From contig NZ_CP102332.1 in assembly GCF_024600715.1 (NCBI RefSeq), forward strand, positions 2,418,001 through 2,482,000: 64,000 nucleotides of DNA, in the 5' to 3' direction. Below the pieces are notes generated by a model, which did no database searches, was not told the origin of the DNA, and saw only the letters and a list, made by a program, of their open reading frames with translations. The DNA comes from Streptomyces changanensis (GTDB taxonomy: Bacteria; Actinomycetota; Actinomycetes; Streptomycetales; Streptomycetaceae). The translations under genes and the position numbers were made by a program. This document shows positions 38,173-45,603 of the stretch, piece after piece. Within the stretch, counting starts at the first letter, position 1. Every line of letters starts with the position of its first letter.

Positions 38173-38552
38173 TCACACCACGAGCGCGCGGAGCCTCTCG
38201 GCGATGTTCTCCACCTCGTCCGCCCGGTCTGTGGCCACATCGATGACCAGCCGTTCCGCCGCGTCGATGTCAGGCCGGAGGTTCACGCCGTTGATGGCGA
38301 GGAACGTCACACAGGACAGCCAGGCGGTGCGCCTGTTGCCGTCGAAGAACGGGTGGTTCACCGCGAGTGACTGGAGCAGGGCGGCGGCCTTCTCGACGAG
38401 TCGGGGGTAGGCCTCCTCACCGAACACGGCCGCTGCCGGCCGGTGCACGGCCGACTCCAGGAGCCCGGCGTCCCGGAGGACGACGTCCTGGTCGTCGATG
38501 GCATGGCCGGCGATGACCTACCGTCCTCGGCGCTGACGTATACACACGTCAC
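38173..38552 (-). pseudogene. doc: Doc/Fic-type toxin, frameshifted
   Basis: The Fic/Doc motif is intact: NHPFFDGNRRTAWL, the HxFxDGNxR active loop that AMP-ylates or phosphorylates targets, followed by FLAINGVNL. The N-terminal VYVSAEDG starts at GTG 38552, overlapping the antitoxin stop. The fragment VIAGHAIDDQDVVLRDAGLLESAVHRP that Doc proteins need next lies in another frame. At about 38520 one base appears to be missing: GGTAGG occurs where a six-base spacer would keep frame, and the correct frame has a TAG directly before it. A truncated product from GTG at 38448 would lack about 34 residues. Confidence 0.75.
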
Positions 38553-38749
38553 TTGAGCCGCTCCATGAGCTCATGCCACTTGGCCGCCTGTGCCATCGCG
38601 GTCTTGCGCACGATGGCCTCCTGGGCGGTCCGCGCCAGGTAGTGGTCCACGGCCTTGAGCACGATGGCGTGCATGCTGGTTCCCTCCAGCTCTGCACGCT
38701 GCTTCAGGGCGTCGGTCTGGTCGTCGCGAAGACGCAGGTTCATGGCCAT
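38549..38749 (-). CDS. Ribbon-helix-helix antitoxin partner of Doc
   Basis: 66 aa. The N-terminal MNLRLRDDQTDALKQRAELEGTSMHAIVLKAVDHYLA is a ribbon-helix-helix (CopG/Arc-like) DNA-binding domain; the C-terminal helix AQEAIVRKTAMAQAAKWHELMERLK would wrap the toxin. The ATG at 38749 begins MAMNLRL. The stop overlaps the start of the Doc toxin by 4 nt, the classical coupled type II toxin-antitoxin layout. The antitoxin is intact although the toxin is broken, which is the non-lethal direction of decay. Confidence 0.8.
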   Translation of the reverse strand: MAMNLRLRDDQTDALKQRAELEGTSMHAIVLKAVDHYLARTAQEAIVRKTAMAQAAKWHELMERLK

Positions 38750-38774
38750 ACCGAAACGGCACCAGCGCATGGGG

Positions 38775-40280
38775 TCATTCCGGTACCACCGGCGGATGCC
38801 CCGCCGCCTGCGGGACCCGTACGCGTGTGGCGACCCAGGCGCCGAACAGCGCCACGCACGCCATCGGCAGGAACACCGCCGCGAAGGCGACCGGGTGCGC
38901 GCCGGACGCCCCGGCACCGGCCACGGAGTGGCCCGCGACCGCGCCGCCGCCCAGCGCGGCGAACGCGGCGCCGCCGGCCGCCAGGAGCAGGACGTTCGAC
39001 AGGCCGTCGGAGATCTGGAGCGCGGCCGAGTTCGTCCCGGCCTCCTCCGGCGCGGACAGCTTCAGCAGCAGCACGCTCGTCGAGGCGATCACCATGCCCA
39101 TGCCGAGGCAGCCGAAGCCCCAGGCCACCCCCACGATCCACACCGGCACCGCCGGCAGCAGCACCAGCGGCACCGCCGCGATGGCCGCCGCCACCAGCAG
39201 CATCCCGGCCACCATCAGCCGCTCCCGGTACGGCTCCAGCCGGGGCCGCGACTGGACGTACGAGCCCAGCGCCCAGGTCGCCCCGCCCACGGCGAGGGAC
39301 AGCCCGGCGAGCGTCGGGCTCAGGCCCCGCTGGGTGACGAGCATCAGCGGCACGAACGACTCGGCGGAGATGAACGCGCCCGCCGACACCCCGCGCAGCA
39401 GCACCACCGACGGCAGCCCGCGCGCCGCCCGGTACGTCCCGCGCGGCAGCAGTCCCAGCGCGGCCGGCACCAGCAGCGCGGCGCCCGCGACGGCGGGGAC
39501 GACGGACAGCCACCGCAGGTCCTGCCCCGCGTACTGCAGGAGCCCCGCGCCCAGCGAGATGCCGAGCGCCAGCCGCAGCCGGCGCCGGTCGAACGCCGGG
39601 GCGGGCGCCCCGGGGTCGGCCGGGCCGGAGGCGGTACGGCGGATCGCCGGCAGCGCCAGGACGAGCGGCACCACGACCAGCGCGGGTATGCCGAGGAACA
39701 CCCACCGCCACCCGAGCCGCTCGGTCACCGTCCCCGCGGCGAGCGGACCCACGACGGACGGGATCACCCAGGACGCCGCGAACGCCGCCATGATCGCGGG
39801 CCGCAGGCGCTCCGGGTACGCCCGGCTGACGACCACGTACAACGCGACGATCACCAGACCGCCGCCGAGCCCCTGCACCGCGCGGCCCAGGATGAACGGC
39901 CACATCGTGCCGGCCGTCCCGGACACCAGCAGGCCCGCGGCGAACGCGGCGATCCCCGCCGCGAGCGGCCCGAGCGGCCCGTCCCGGTCGGCCCACTGAC
40001 CGGCCAGGACCATGCCGAAGAGGCTGGTCGTGAAGTACGCCGAGAACGCGAACGCGTACAGCGCCACCCCGTCCAGCTCCCGCGCGGCGACGGGCATCGC
40101 CGTGCCGACGGCGGTCGCCTCGAACGCGATCAGCAGGACGACGGAGACGATGCCGATGCTCAGCGCCCGGTACTCACGGTCGAGCACGCCACCGCCGCCC
40201 CGCTCCCGCGGCGGGAGGGAAGGGGCGGCGGGGTCGTTGTCGCTGCCGGCGTCGGTGTCGGGGGGATCCAGGGCGCTCAT
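38775..40280 (-). CDS. MFS transporter, drug efflux type
   Basis: 501 aa with 14 predicted membrane spans. The first helix has ALSIGIVSVVLLIAFEATAVGTAMP, then AYFTTSLFGMVLAGQWADRDGPLGPL with motif A (GxLaDrxGrk-like), and QGLGGGLVIVALYVVV with motif C-like glycines. This is the DHA2/EmrB-type layout with a GWRWVF segment. The ATG at 40280 has GGAGGTC directly upstream. It is probably a proton-coupled efflux pump; the substrate is not predictable. The gene lies between the TA remnant and a VOC protein. Confidence 0.9.
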   Translation of the reverse strand: MSALDPPDTDAGSDNDPAAPSLPPRERGGGGVLDREYRALSIGIVSVVLLIAFEATAVGTAMPVAARELDGVALYAFAFSAYFTTSLFGMVLAGQWADRDGPLGPLAAGIAAFAAGLLVSGTAGTMWPFILGRAVQGLGGGLVIVALYVVVSRAYPERLRPAIMAAFAASWVIPSVVGPLAAGTVTERLGWRWVFLGIPALVVVPLVLALPAIRRTASGPADPGAPAPAFDRRRLRLALGISLGAGLLQYAGQDLRWLSVVPAVAGAALLVPAALGLLPRGTYRAARGLPSVVLLRGVSAGAFISAESFVPLMLVTQRGLSPTLAGLSLAVGGATWALGSYVQSRPRLEPYRERLMVAGMLLVAAAIAAVPLVLLPAVPVWIVGVAWGFGCLGMGMVIASTSVLLLKLSAPEEAGTNSAALQISDGLSNVLLLAAGGAAFAALGGGAVAGHSVAGAGASGAHPVAFAAVFLPMACVALFGAWVATRVRVPQAAGHPPVVPE

Positions 40281-40379
40281 GACCTCCAGAGTAAGAGGCG
40301 TCGGGGCACTTGACCCCTGTCGCGCGACGGGAACGGGCTCCGCCCATGGTCGTACGACCGCGGGCACCCCGCCCCGGTC

Positions 40380-40853
40380 TCACCCGTCGAACGCGGCCCG
40401 GAGGGCCTGGATGTCGAGCTTCTTCATGCCCATCATCGCCTCGGCGGCGCGCCTGGCCTTGTCGGGGTCCGGGTCGGTCATCATCGCGTCCAGGACGCGC
40501 GGGGTGATCTGCCACGACAGCCCGTACTTGTCCTTGAGCCACCCGCAGGGGCCCTCCTCGCCGCCCTCACCGAGCCGGGCCCAGAAGTAGTCGACCTCCT
40601 CCTGGTCCTCGCACGCCACGGACAGGGAGATCGCCTCGTTGAACGTGAACTCGGGCCCACCGTTCATCGCCACGTAGCGCTGCCCCGCCAGCTCGAACTC
40701 GACGGTCATGACCGTGCCCGCCGGCATCGGGGTCCCCTCGGGGTAGCGGTCGACCTTCACGATCCGCGAGCCCTCGAAGATCGACGTGTAGTGCTCGGCC
40801 GCCTCCTCCGCCTGGGTCTCGAACCACAGGAACGGCGTGATCTTCTGCTGCAT
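40380..40853 (-). CDS. VOC family protein (PhnB-like)
   Basis: 157 aa with the vicinal oxygen chelate fold, PhnB/3-demethylubiquinone methyltransferase-like subgroup. It starts MQQKITPFLWFETQAEEAAEHYTSIF, then EFELAGQRYVAMNGGPEFTFNEAISLSV, and WLKDKYGLSWQITPRVL typical of this subgroup. The family often has lost or altered metal binding, so enzymatic activity is uncertain. GGAAGGGACCCCGAC precedes the ATG. No operon partner is evident. Confidence 0.9.
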   Translation of the reverse strand: MQQKITPFLWFETQAEEAAEHYTSIFEGSRIVKVDRYPEGTPMPAGTVMTVEFELAGQRYVAMNGGPEFTFNEAISLSVACEDQEEVDYFWARLGEGGEEGPCGWLKDKYGLSWQITPRVLDAMMTDPDPDKARRAAEAMMGMKKLDIQALRAAFDG

Positions 40854-40944
40854 GTCGGGGTCCCTTCCCTCCGTGTGCCTTCACACGAGTAGACCCACGG
40901 GAGCCCCGGAACTCATCGCGCAGTACGCCGGATGCCCGCGCCGA

Positions 40945-41205
40945 TCAGCTGTCGGAGGCGTCGGGCAGCTCCTCGACCACGAACGAGCCCCTCGCTCGCA
41001 CGGTCACGACGAGCTGCCGCTCGCGCAGGATGTCGAGGGCCCGGCGCACCGTGTTGGAACCCACGCCGTACTCCTGGGAGAGGAGCATCTCCCCGGGCAG
41101 TCGGGAGCCGGGCGCGAACTCTCCGCTCCTGATCTTGCGTTCCAGGATGTTCGCGAGCTGCTCGTAGTGATAGGCGGCCGCACCGGGGTTGATCTTCTCC
41201 GTCAC
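40945..41205 (-). CDS. GntR family regulator, DNA-binding domain only
   Basis: 86 aa, a GntR winged helix: AAYHYEQLANILERKIRSGEFAPGSRLPGEMLLSQEYGVGSNTVRRALDILRERQLVVTVRARGSFV. It lacks the effector domain of normal GntR proteins, so it is a minimal regulator. GTG at 41203-41205 is the likely start. It is divergent from three overlapping small genes and separated from them by a 176-bp region with a long palindrome, arguing that it controls that operon. Confidence 0.88.
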   Translation of the reverse strand: MTEKINPGAAAYHYEQLANILERKIRSGEFAPGSRLPGEMLLSQEYGVGSNTVRRALDILRERQLVVTVRARGSFVVEELPDASDS

Positions 41206-41246
41206 GGAAGTGAACGTAAACGTCCAGCAACAGCCGCGCATCTCCA

Positions 41247-41274
41247 ACAGTGGTCAACCGCTGTCAACCACTGT
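41247..41274. promoter_or_regulatory. Candidate GntR operator in the divergent interval
   Basis: ACAGTGGT at 41247-41254 and ACCACTGT at 41267-41274 form perfect 8-bp arms around a 12-nt centre. The following bases repeat the core (CTGTC-ACC, then GTCTACCGCTG), so several weaker half-sites lie side by side to about 41290. The position, between the GntR start (41205) and the operon start (41382), fits an operator for that regulator. Confidence 0.5.
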
Positions 41275-41381
41275 CTACCGCTGCCGACCGCTTTCGGCAT
41301 CGGCTACCTTGAGCGCACACAGAAGACCCCGGCGAGTCGGCCAGGACTCCCGGGGCGTGGCCACCAACCCCATGGAGGTTG

Positions 41382-41720
41382 ATGACAGTGGGCATTATCC
41401 ATGCCCTCCTGGGCGGGCTGCTGGGTGCGGTCACCCCGGGCTCCGGCCGACGGCGCGCCGGCTCCCACCGGGCCGCACCCTCATGCGCCCCGACCCCCAT
41501 CCGCCGGGCAGCTCCTCGGGCGCCCCTCCCCCGACTCCGCTCCCCGTACGGGTCGACCGAACCGCTCGACGGTCGCGCCTCACTCCTCGTCCGCCCCTAC
41601 CTCCTGGCGCACGAGCGCCAGGAGAACCAGGCCCGGCGCAGGCTCACCCTCGTCCTCGCCGCCGACTTCGGCATCGACCTGGACACGCGGGTCCTGCACG
41701 GGGCGGGGGCGGCGCGGTGA
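41382..41720 (+). CDS. Small conserved hypothetical protein, first of three overlapping genes
   Basis: 112 aa. It starts MTVGIIHALLGGLLGAVTPGSGRRR, then a Pro/Ser/Arg-rich middle, and the recognisable C-terminal block LLVRPYLLAHERQENQARRRLTLVLAADFGIDLDTR, found in many Streptomyces next to GntR genes. GGAGG at 41374-41378 precedes it; ATG at 41382 or GTG at 41388 could be used. It overlaps the next gene by 4 nt (GTGA). The function is unknown. Confidence 0.7.
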   Translation: MTVGIIHALLGGLLGAVTPGSGRRRAGSHRAAPSCAPTPIRRAAPRAPLPRLRSPYGSTEPLDGRASLLVRPYLLAHERQENQARRRLTLVLAADFGIDLDTRVLHGAGAAR

Positions 41721-41905
41721 GCGCGTCGGAGCGGAGGCCGGTCCGGATGTGCGTCCGGTGCGGCCGGATCACGGACGAGCCCGTGGTGGTCTGCGAGGTG
41801 CACTCGGCCAGCGGGCCCGGATACACCGTGTACGCGTGCGCCGCGTGCGCACCGCTGTTCCCGCCGGTCCCCGACGTACTGGACCTCCTGGACGGTGGGC
41901 GATGA
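41717..41905 (+). CDS. Small zinc-ribbon-like protein, second of three overlapping genes
   Basis: 62 aa. MCVRCG near residue 11 and YACAACAPLFP near residue 40 give two CxxC pairs that could bind one zinc. The middle (ITDEPVVVCEVHSASGPGYTV) and the end (PDVLDLLDGGR) are conserved in my memory of similar Streptomyces proteins. GTG at 41717 overlaps the stop of the first gene, and the third gene starts inside its own stop. The function is unknown. Confidence 0.75.
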   Translation: MSASERRPVRMCVRCGRITDEPVVVCEVHSASGPGYTVYACAACAPLFPPVPDVLDLLDGGR

Positions 41906-42087
41906 CGTCCGAACACATAGCAGAGCAGATCGCCACGGCCGCGAGGGAGTCCGGCCGCACGCAGGAGTGCGAGTCGGGCGAACACGACTTCTGCACCCCG
42001 ATGGAGGTCTACGAGTCCGACACCCCGGCCCCGGACGAGCGGCCGTTCTTCTCCATCACGTGCACCTGCACATGCCACAACGTCTGA
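41902..42087 (+). CDS. Small Cys-rich protein, third of three overlapping genes
   Basis: 61 aa. It begins MTSEHIAEQIATAARESGRTQ, then CESGEHDFC, and a C-terminus SITCTCTCHNV with three closely spaced Cys and a His; metal binding is plausible. The ATG overlaps the stop of the preceding gene by 4 nt. A strong terminator follows 10 bp after its stop, closing the three-gene operon. Confidence 0.7.
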   Translation: MTSEHIAEQIATAARESGRTQECESGEHDFCTPMEVYESDTPAPDERPFFSITCTCTCHNV

Positions 42088-42096
42088 ACTAAGGCT

Positions 42097-42128
42097 GGGG
42101 CCTTCCTCCACCAAAGGAGGAAGGCCCC
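42097..42128 (+). terminator. Terminator of the three-gene small-ORF operon
   Basis: GGGGCCTTCCTCC at 42097-42109 and its perfect complement at 42116-42128, loop ACCAAA. Confidence 0.9.
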
Positions 42129-42156
42129 TGCCTTCCCGCACATCGACGCCCCCGCG

Positions 42157-42873
42157 TCACTCGCCGACGGGCTTCACCACGGGCTCGCCTTGGAGAGGCT
42201 TCTTCTCACACCCCAGCGCTTCGACGGTCCTCTGCGCCATGAGGTACGACAAGGTCACGTGCTGGACATCCCACTCTCTCTGTGGGCCCTTACGGGGCCC
42301 ACCAGTGAGGGACACCCACCCGACCAGCTGAGCCTGTCGCGAGGCAGCGCGCTTTTCACCGGGCATTACGCAGGAGAAGCTGAGCTTGACATCACCTTCG
42401 TTGGCTTCCGCCGGAAGGCCGTTCACCACGTAGCGGTTGGCGTCCCTCAGCGGGCGACCCGCCGCCTTTCCCTTCTCCGGCGCAGCCCACTGGAAACTGA
42501 TGCGCACTGATGCTTTGGAGCCACTCATCAGCGGAGTTTGGAACAGGCACACATCTGTACCCGTTGCATCTTCACTCGATGCCAGCTCCCCAAGTCGGCC
42601 CTCCATACGCGCCACAAGGTCGGAAGGCTGTGCGAAGATCGTAGTTCTCGCCTTCTCGCCGCCCAACGCCTTCAGCACGATTTCCTCTTCCACGGATTTC
42701 GACGGAAGGTCACAGAGGTAGTCGTCGGCAAGCCCTTCCTTGGCGCCGCCCCCGCCGCACGAGATCAGCAGCAAGCTCGATCCAACGGCCAGTGCGAAAC
42801 GTGTACCCCTGCGGAGAGAGCGCCGATCCTCACAGGTGGCTCGACGTGGCCTTCTGTCCGGACGTGAATCCAT
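42157..42873 (-). CDS. Lipoprotein of unknown function, distal gene of the WXG-like operon
   Basis: 238 aa. The signal-anchor region RRGTRFALAVGSSLLLISC has lipobox LISC with Cys39. The mature domain has DDYLCDLPSKSVEEEIVLKALGG, VCLFQTPLMSGSKASVRISFQW and a C-terminal EALGCEKKPLQ. The sequence is visibly lower in G+C than its surroundings. The chosen ATG 42873 overlaps the 3' end of the upstream gene by 44 bp without a clear ribosome binding site, so it may be translated by coupling. It may be an immunity-like partner of the upstream protein; this is only an inference from position. Confidence 0.7.
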   Translation of the reverse strand: MDSRPDRRPRRATCEDRRSLRRGTRFALAVGSSLLLISCGGGGAKEGLADDYLCDLPSKSVEEEIVLKALGGEKARTTIFAQPSDLVARMEGRLGELASSEDATGTDVCLFQTPLMSGSKASVRISFQWAAPEKGKAAGRPLRDANRYVVNGLPAEANEGDVKLSFSCVMPGEKRAASRQAQLVGWVSLTGGPRKGPQREWDVQHVTLSYLMAQRTVEALGCEKKPLQGEPVVKPVGE

Positions 42874-44974
42874 CGTTCGCACTGTTCTTGGCCTCCTTGA
42901 AGGCGCCGTCCCCCGCCATGTGCCTGTCGGCAGCCCACTCGTCGAGTAGCTTGTTGGTGCCATCCATGCCACGTCCGTAGTTCCCGCTCGCATCGGCTTT
43001 GCCCTGCTGATCAGCTTGGTTGGTTACGTCCTTGACCCAGTCGTACTTGGCACTGTCGATCAAGGCTCCACCAGCAGTACCCACGACCGGAATCTCACCG
43101 ATCAAACCGTTGGCTCCGATAGCCGAGTACTCCGCCGCATCCTCCGCCCACTCGATCTTGTCGGCCTGCTTGTCCCGATACACGTCGGCGCCCACGCCGT
43201 TGATGGCGCCCAGCGCCGCACCGATGTCTCGTGCACGGTCATTCCAATCCGCGCTAATATCGTGCTTCTTGTCCCCGTGGAATTCCGGCGCGTTGGCCAG
43301 CTGATCAGCGGCGTAGGCGCGCTCGGTCTCGTACAGCAGGGCGTACGAGGGCGCGTCGTCGGCGATGCCGCGCATGACCCGGACCAGGCTCGCCTGGCCG
43401 ACGGCCAGATGGGCCTTGTCCCCGTCCACGTGGATGGACTCGCTGCCACCGACGCCGCCGAGGCGGGACTCCTGCCCGCCCAGAATGAGATGTGTGTCCG
43501 CCACGTAGTCGGCGAGCGCCCTGGCCATCGGCTGGCGGATGTTCTCCAGGTGCTCCGGGAACTCGTCGCCGCCCGCGTCCTTGTCCAGCAGGCGGATCGC
43601 CTCGTGCATCACGCGGGCCTGGCCCTCGGTGTGGGGGCCGGGAGGGCCGAGCTTCTCGCCGGGTTCGTGGCCCGTCGCGGCGGCCTGGATGGCGGCGCCG
43701 AGACCCGAGGCGCGGTACGGGTCGTCGAGCTCCCTCGGCGTCCCGTACAGCGGCGCCATGTACGGGGTGCTCCACTCGCGTTCGGTGAGCAGGTACTTCA
43801 GGTGGTCGTTCTTGTTCCCCTCCGCGGCCGGGTCGAGGAAGTACTCCGCCGCGGCCGGGTCCTTGCTCATGGTCTTCAGCAGGCCGTCCAGGGGGTCGGT
43901 CACGAGGTCGGGGCGCTCGGCGTCGTAGGCGTGGTCCCAGATGTGGGGGTTGGCCTTCTCCGTCGCGATGACGGCGTCGCCCATCTCGTTGAGGAACTGC
44001 TTGCCGTACCCCTCGCCGTGCGACATCAGGGTCGCGAGCGCCTGGTATCCCCGCAGCGGCGTGGTCCCGCCCCAGGAGTCGTCGCCGAACGCCTTGAGGC
44101 CGTCGACGAAGGGCCGGTAGGCGTAGCTGTTCGGGTCCTTCGTGCCGGAGGCGAGCGTCGAGGCGAGGCCCGCGTTGATGGACTCGTAGAGCTTCCGGTC
44201 GCTCGCGGACGCCCCGCGCTCGTGCGCCGCCAGGTTCATCTGGTCGGACAGCAGGACGGTCTCCTTGGCGCCCAGCGCGTGCAGGAACGCCTCGCTGAAG
44301 TGCTTGTCGCCGGAGTGCTGACGGACCAGGCCCTGGAACTCCCGGAGCTCCTCGGACGTGGCCTTCCCCGAACGGACCCTCTCGGCGAAGCCGACGGCGG
44401 CCGCGGCCTCGATGTCGCCGACCGGCGTGGCGTTGAACCCGAAGGGTGAGGTGCCGTCCGATGCGGTCTCGCTGATCAGGGCGCGCTTCACGTACGCGTC
44501 GAAGTCGTCGACCGCCTTCACCGCGGCCGTGATGTTCCTCGTGTAGGACTGCTCGACCTCGCGGAGGTCCGGCTGGTGGCGCACGCTGTGCGCGGTGGCG
44601 GCGTCGACCTTGCTGAAGTCGTACGTCGCGACGCCGCCCTCCGAGACCTTCATGCCGGCGGCGACGGCATCGGCCACCGCCGACTTGAGCTGTGCCTTGA
44701 GCCGCACGAACGTGCTGTGGGCGTCGCGGAGGAGGGATTCCATGGCGCGGGCCTGCTTCTGCGCCGCCGCGTACTCGCGGCTCGTCACCCCCAGCGGCTG
44801 GAGGGACGCGTCGGCGCTCAGCCCGCGCCATTCGGTTCCGACGGAGAGGCTCCGCACCCCCTCGTCGAAGACGTCCGCGAGCGACTTGTACCGCGCGGCG
44901 GTGGTCTTCCAGCTGTCGGCGGCGCTGGTGAGGACGGAGAAGTCCATGTCCAGGATCTGCTGGTACGTCGGCAC
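42830..44974 (-). CDS. Large WXG/LXG-like secretion-substrate protein with variable C-terminus
   Basis: 714 aa. The helical N-terminus (FSVLTSAADSWKTTAARYKSLADVFDEGVRSLSVGTEWRGLSADASLQPL, then a coiled region to about residue 100) resembles the WXG100/LXG fold of type VII secretion substrates. The long middle domain (about 130-530) is rich in GYQALATLMSHGEGYGKQFLNEMGDAVIATE-type blocks known from DUF6571-like Streptomyces proteins. The last roughly 170 residues are encoded by lower-G+C DNA. GTG at 44974 has GGGGGAGTC upstream, 8 nt after the preceding stop. No nuclease or toxin motif is recognised. Confidence 0.75.
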   Translation of the reverse strand: MPTYQQILDMDFSVLTSAADSWKTTAARYKSLADVFDEGVRSLSVGTEWRGLSADASLQPLGVTSREYAAAQKQARAMESLLRDAHSTFVRLKAQLKSAVADAVAAGMKVSEGGVATYDFSKVDAATAHSVRHQPDLREVEQSYTRNITAAVKAVDDFDAYVKRALISETASDGTSPFGFNATPVGDIEAAAAVGFAERVRSGKATSEELREFQGLVRQHSGDKHFSEAFLHALGAKETVLLSDQMNLAAHERGASASDRKLYESINAGLASTLASGTKDPNSYAYRPFVDGLKAFGDDSWGGTTPLRGYQALATLMSHGEGYGKQFLNEMGDAVIATEKANPHIWDHAYDAERPDLVTDPLDGLLKTMSKDPAAAEYFLDPAAEGNKNDHLKYLLTEREWSTPYMAPLYGTPRELDDPYRASGLGAAIQAAATGHEPGEKLGPPGPHTEGQARVMHEAIRLLDKDAGGDEFPEHLENIRQPMARALADYVADTHLILGGQESRLGGVGGSESIHVDGDKAHLAVGQASLVRVMRGIADDAPSYALLYETERAYAADQLANAPEFHGDKKHDISADWNDRARDIGAALGAINGVGADVYRDKQADKIEWAEDAAEYSAIGANGLIGEIPVVGTAGGALIDSAKYDWVKDVTNQADQQGKADASGNYGRGMDGTNKLLDEWAADRHMAGDGAFKEAKNSANDGFTSGQKATSSHL

Positions 44975-44982
44975 GACTCCCC

Positions 44983-45405
44983 CTACAGACCCGAGATGTT
45001 CGACTGCGGTCGCCGCAGGGTGTGTCCGACGTCGAGGTCCGTGCCCACCAGTTGCGTGGCCGCGTTGCGCAACTGGGTCTTGTTCGTCACCAGCCGTCCC
45101 ACGAGGCGGTTGACCTGGTCCTCCCACTTCTCGTGGGACTTCCTCAGGCCGGCGGCCGTGTCCCAGCCGGCGAAGGCCCGGGCGGCGGCGCCCGTCGCCT
45201 CGTCCACGGTGTCCCCCGCCTCGCGCGTGGGCTTCTCCAGCTGGGTCTCGATCGTGTTGGCGAACGCCCGCTTCCTCGCCGGCGCGGACTTCAGGTCCGC
45301 CGCGCCGCCGCCCCCCGCTTCGGGCGCCAGCTGGTTGAGCCTCATGCCGGTCCGGCGCTCCACCGCCGCCTGCTTGAGGTCGTCCCACTCTTCCTCGAAC
45401 GCCAT
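44983..45405 (-). CDS. WXG100-like helical protein, first gene of the operon
   Basis: 140 aa. MAFEEEWDDLKQAAVERRTGMRLNQLAPE is followed by a helical region (LEKPTREAGDTVDEATGAAARAFAGWDTAAGLRKSHEKWEDQVNRLVGRLVTNKTQLRNAATQLVGTDL). The mostly helical nature, small size and position directly before a WXG-like large gene suggest a secreted or chaperone partner. GGGGGGC sits before the ATG. The gap to the downstream gene is 8 bp, so the genes are coupled. Confidence 0.7.
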   Translation of the reverse strand: MAFEEEWDDLKQAAVERRTGMRLNQLAPEAGGGGAADLKSAPARKRAFANTIETQLEKPTREAGDTVDEATGAAARAFAGWDTAAGLRKSHEKWEDQVNRLVGRLVTNKTQLRNAATQLVGTDLDVGHTLRRPQSNISGL

Positions 45406-45603
45406 CCGCCCCCCTTGATCAACTGGAGTTCTCCACCCTAGGTGACCTCGGAACCACCGCCCGCGGGGATTCCCGCGCGCCGGTGTGGTGTCGCGGCGCG
45501 GATGACCGGAAGCGCGCGGTCACCGGCCAAAACCGTGCGCGGGCCGGGGTCGGCGGGTGGTCACCCGAACGGGTCCGGCCGCGTGTCCGGGCGGGGCGGG
45601 GTG

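Noticed and set aside
40837..41382. Plus-strand frame across the VOC/GntR interval
   Set aside because: It runs antisense to the GntR gene and has no recognisable protein features.
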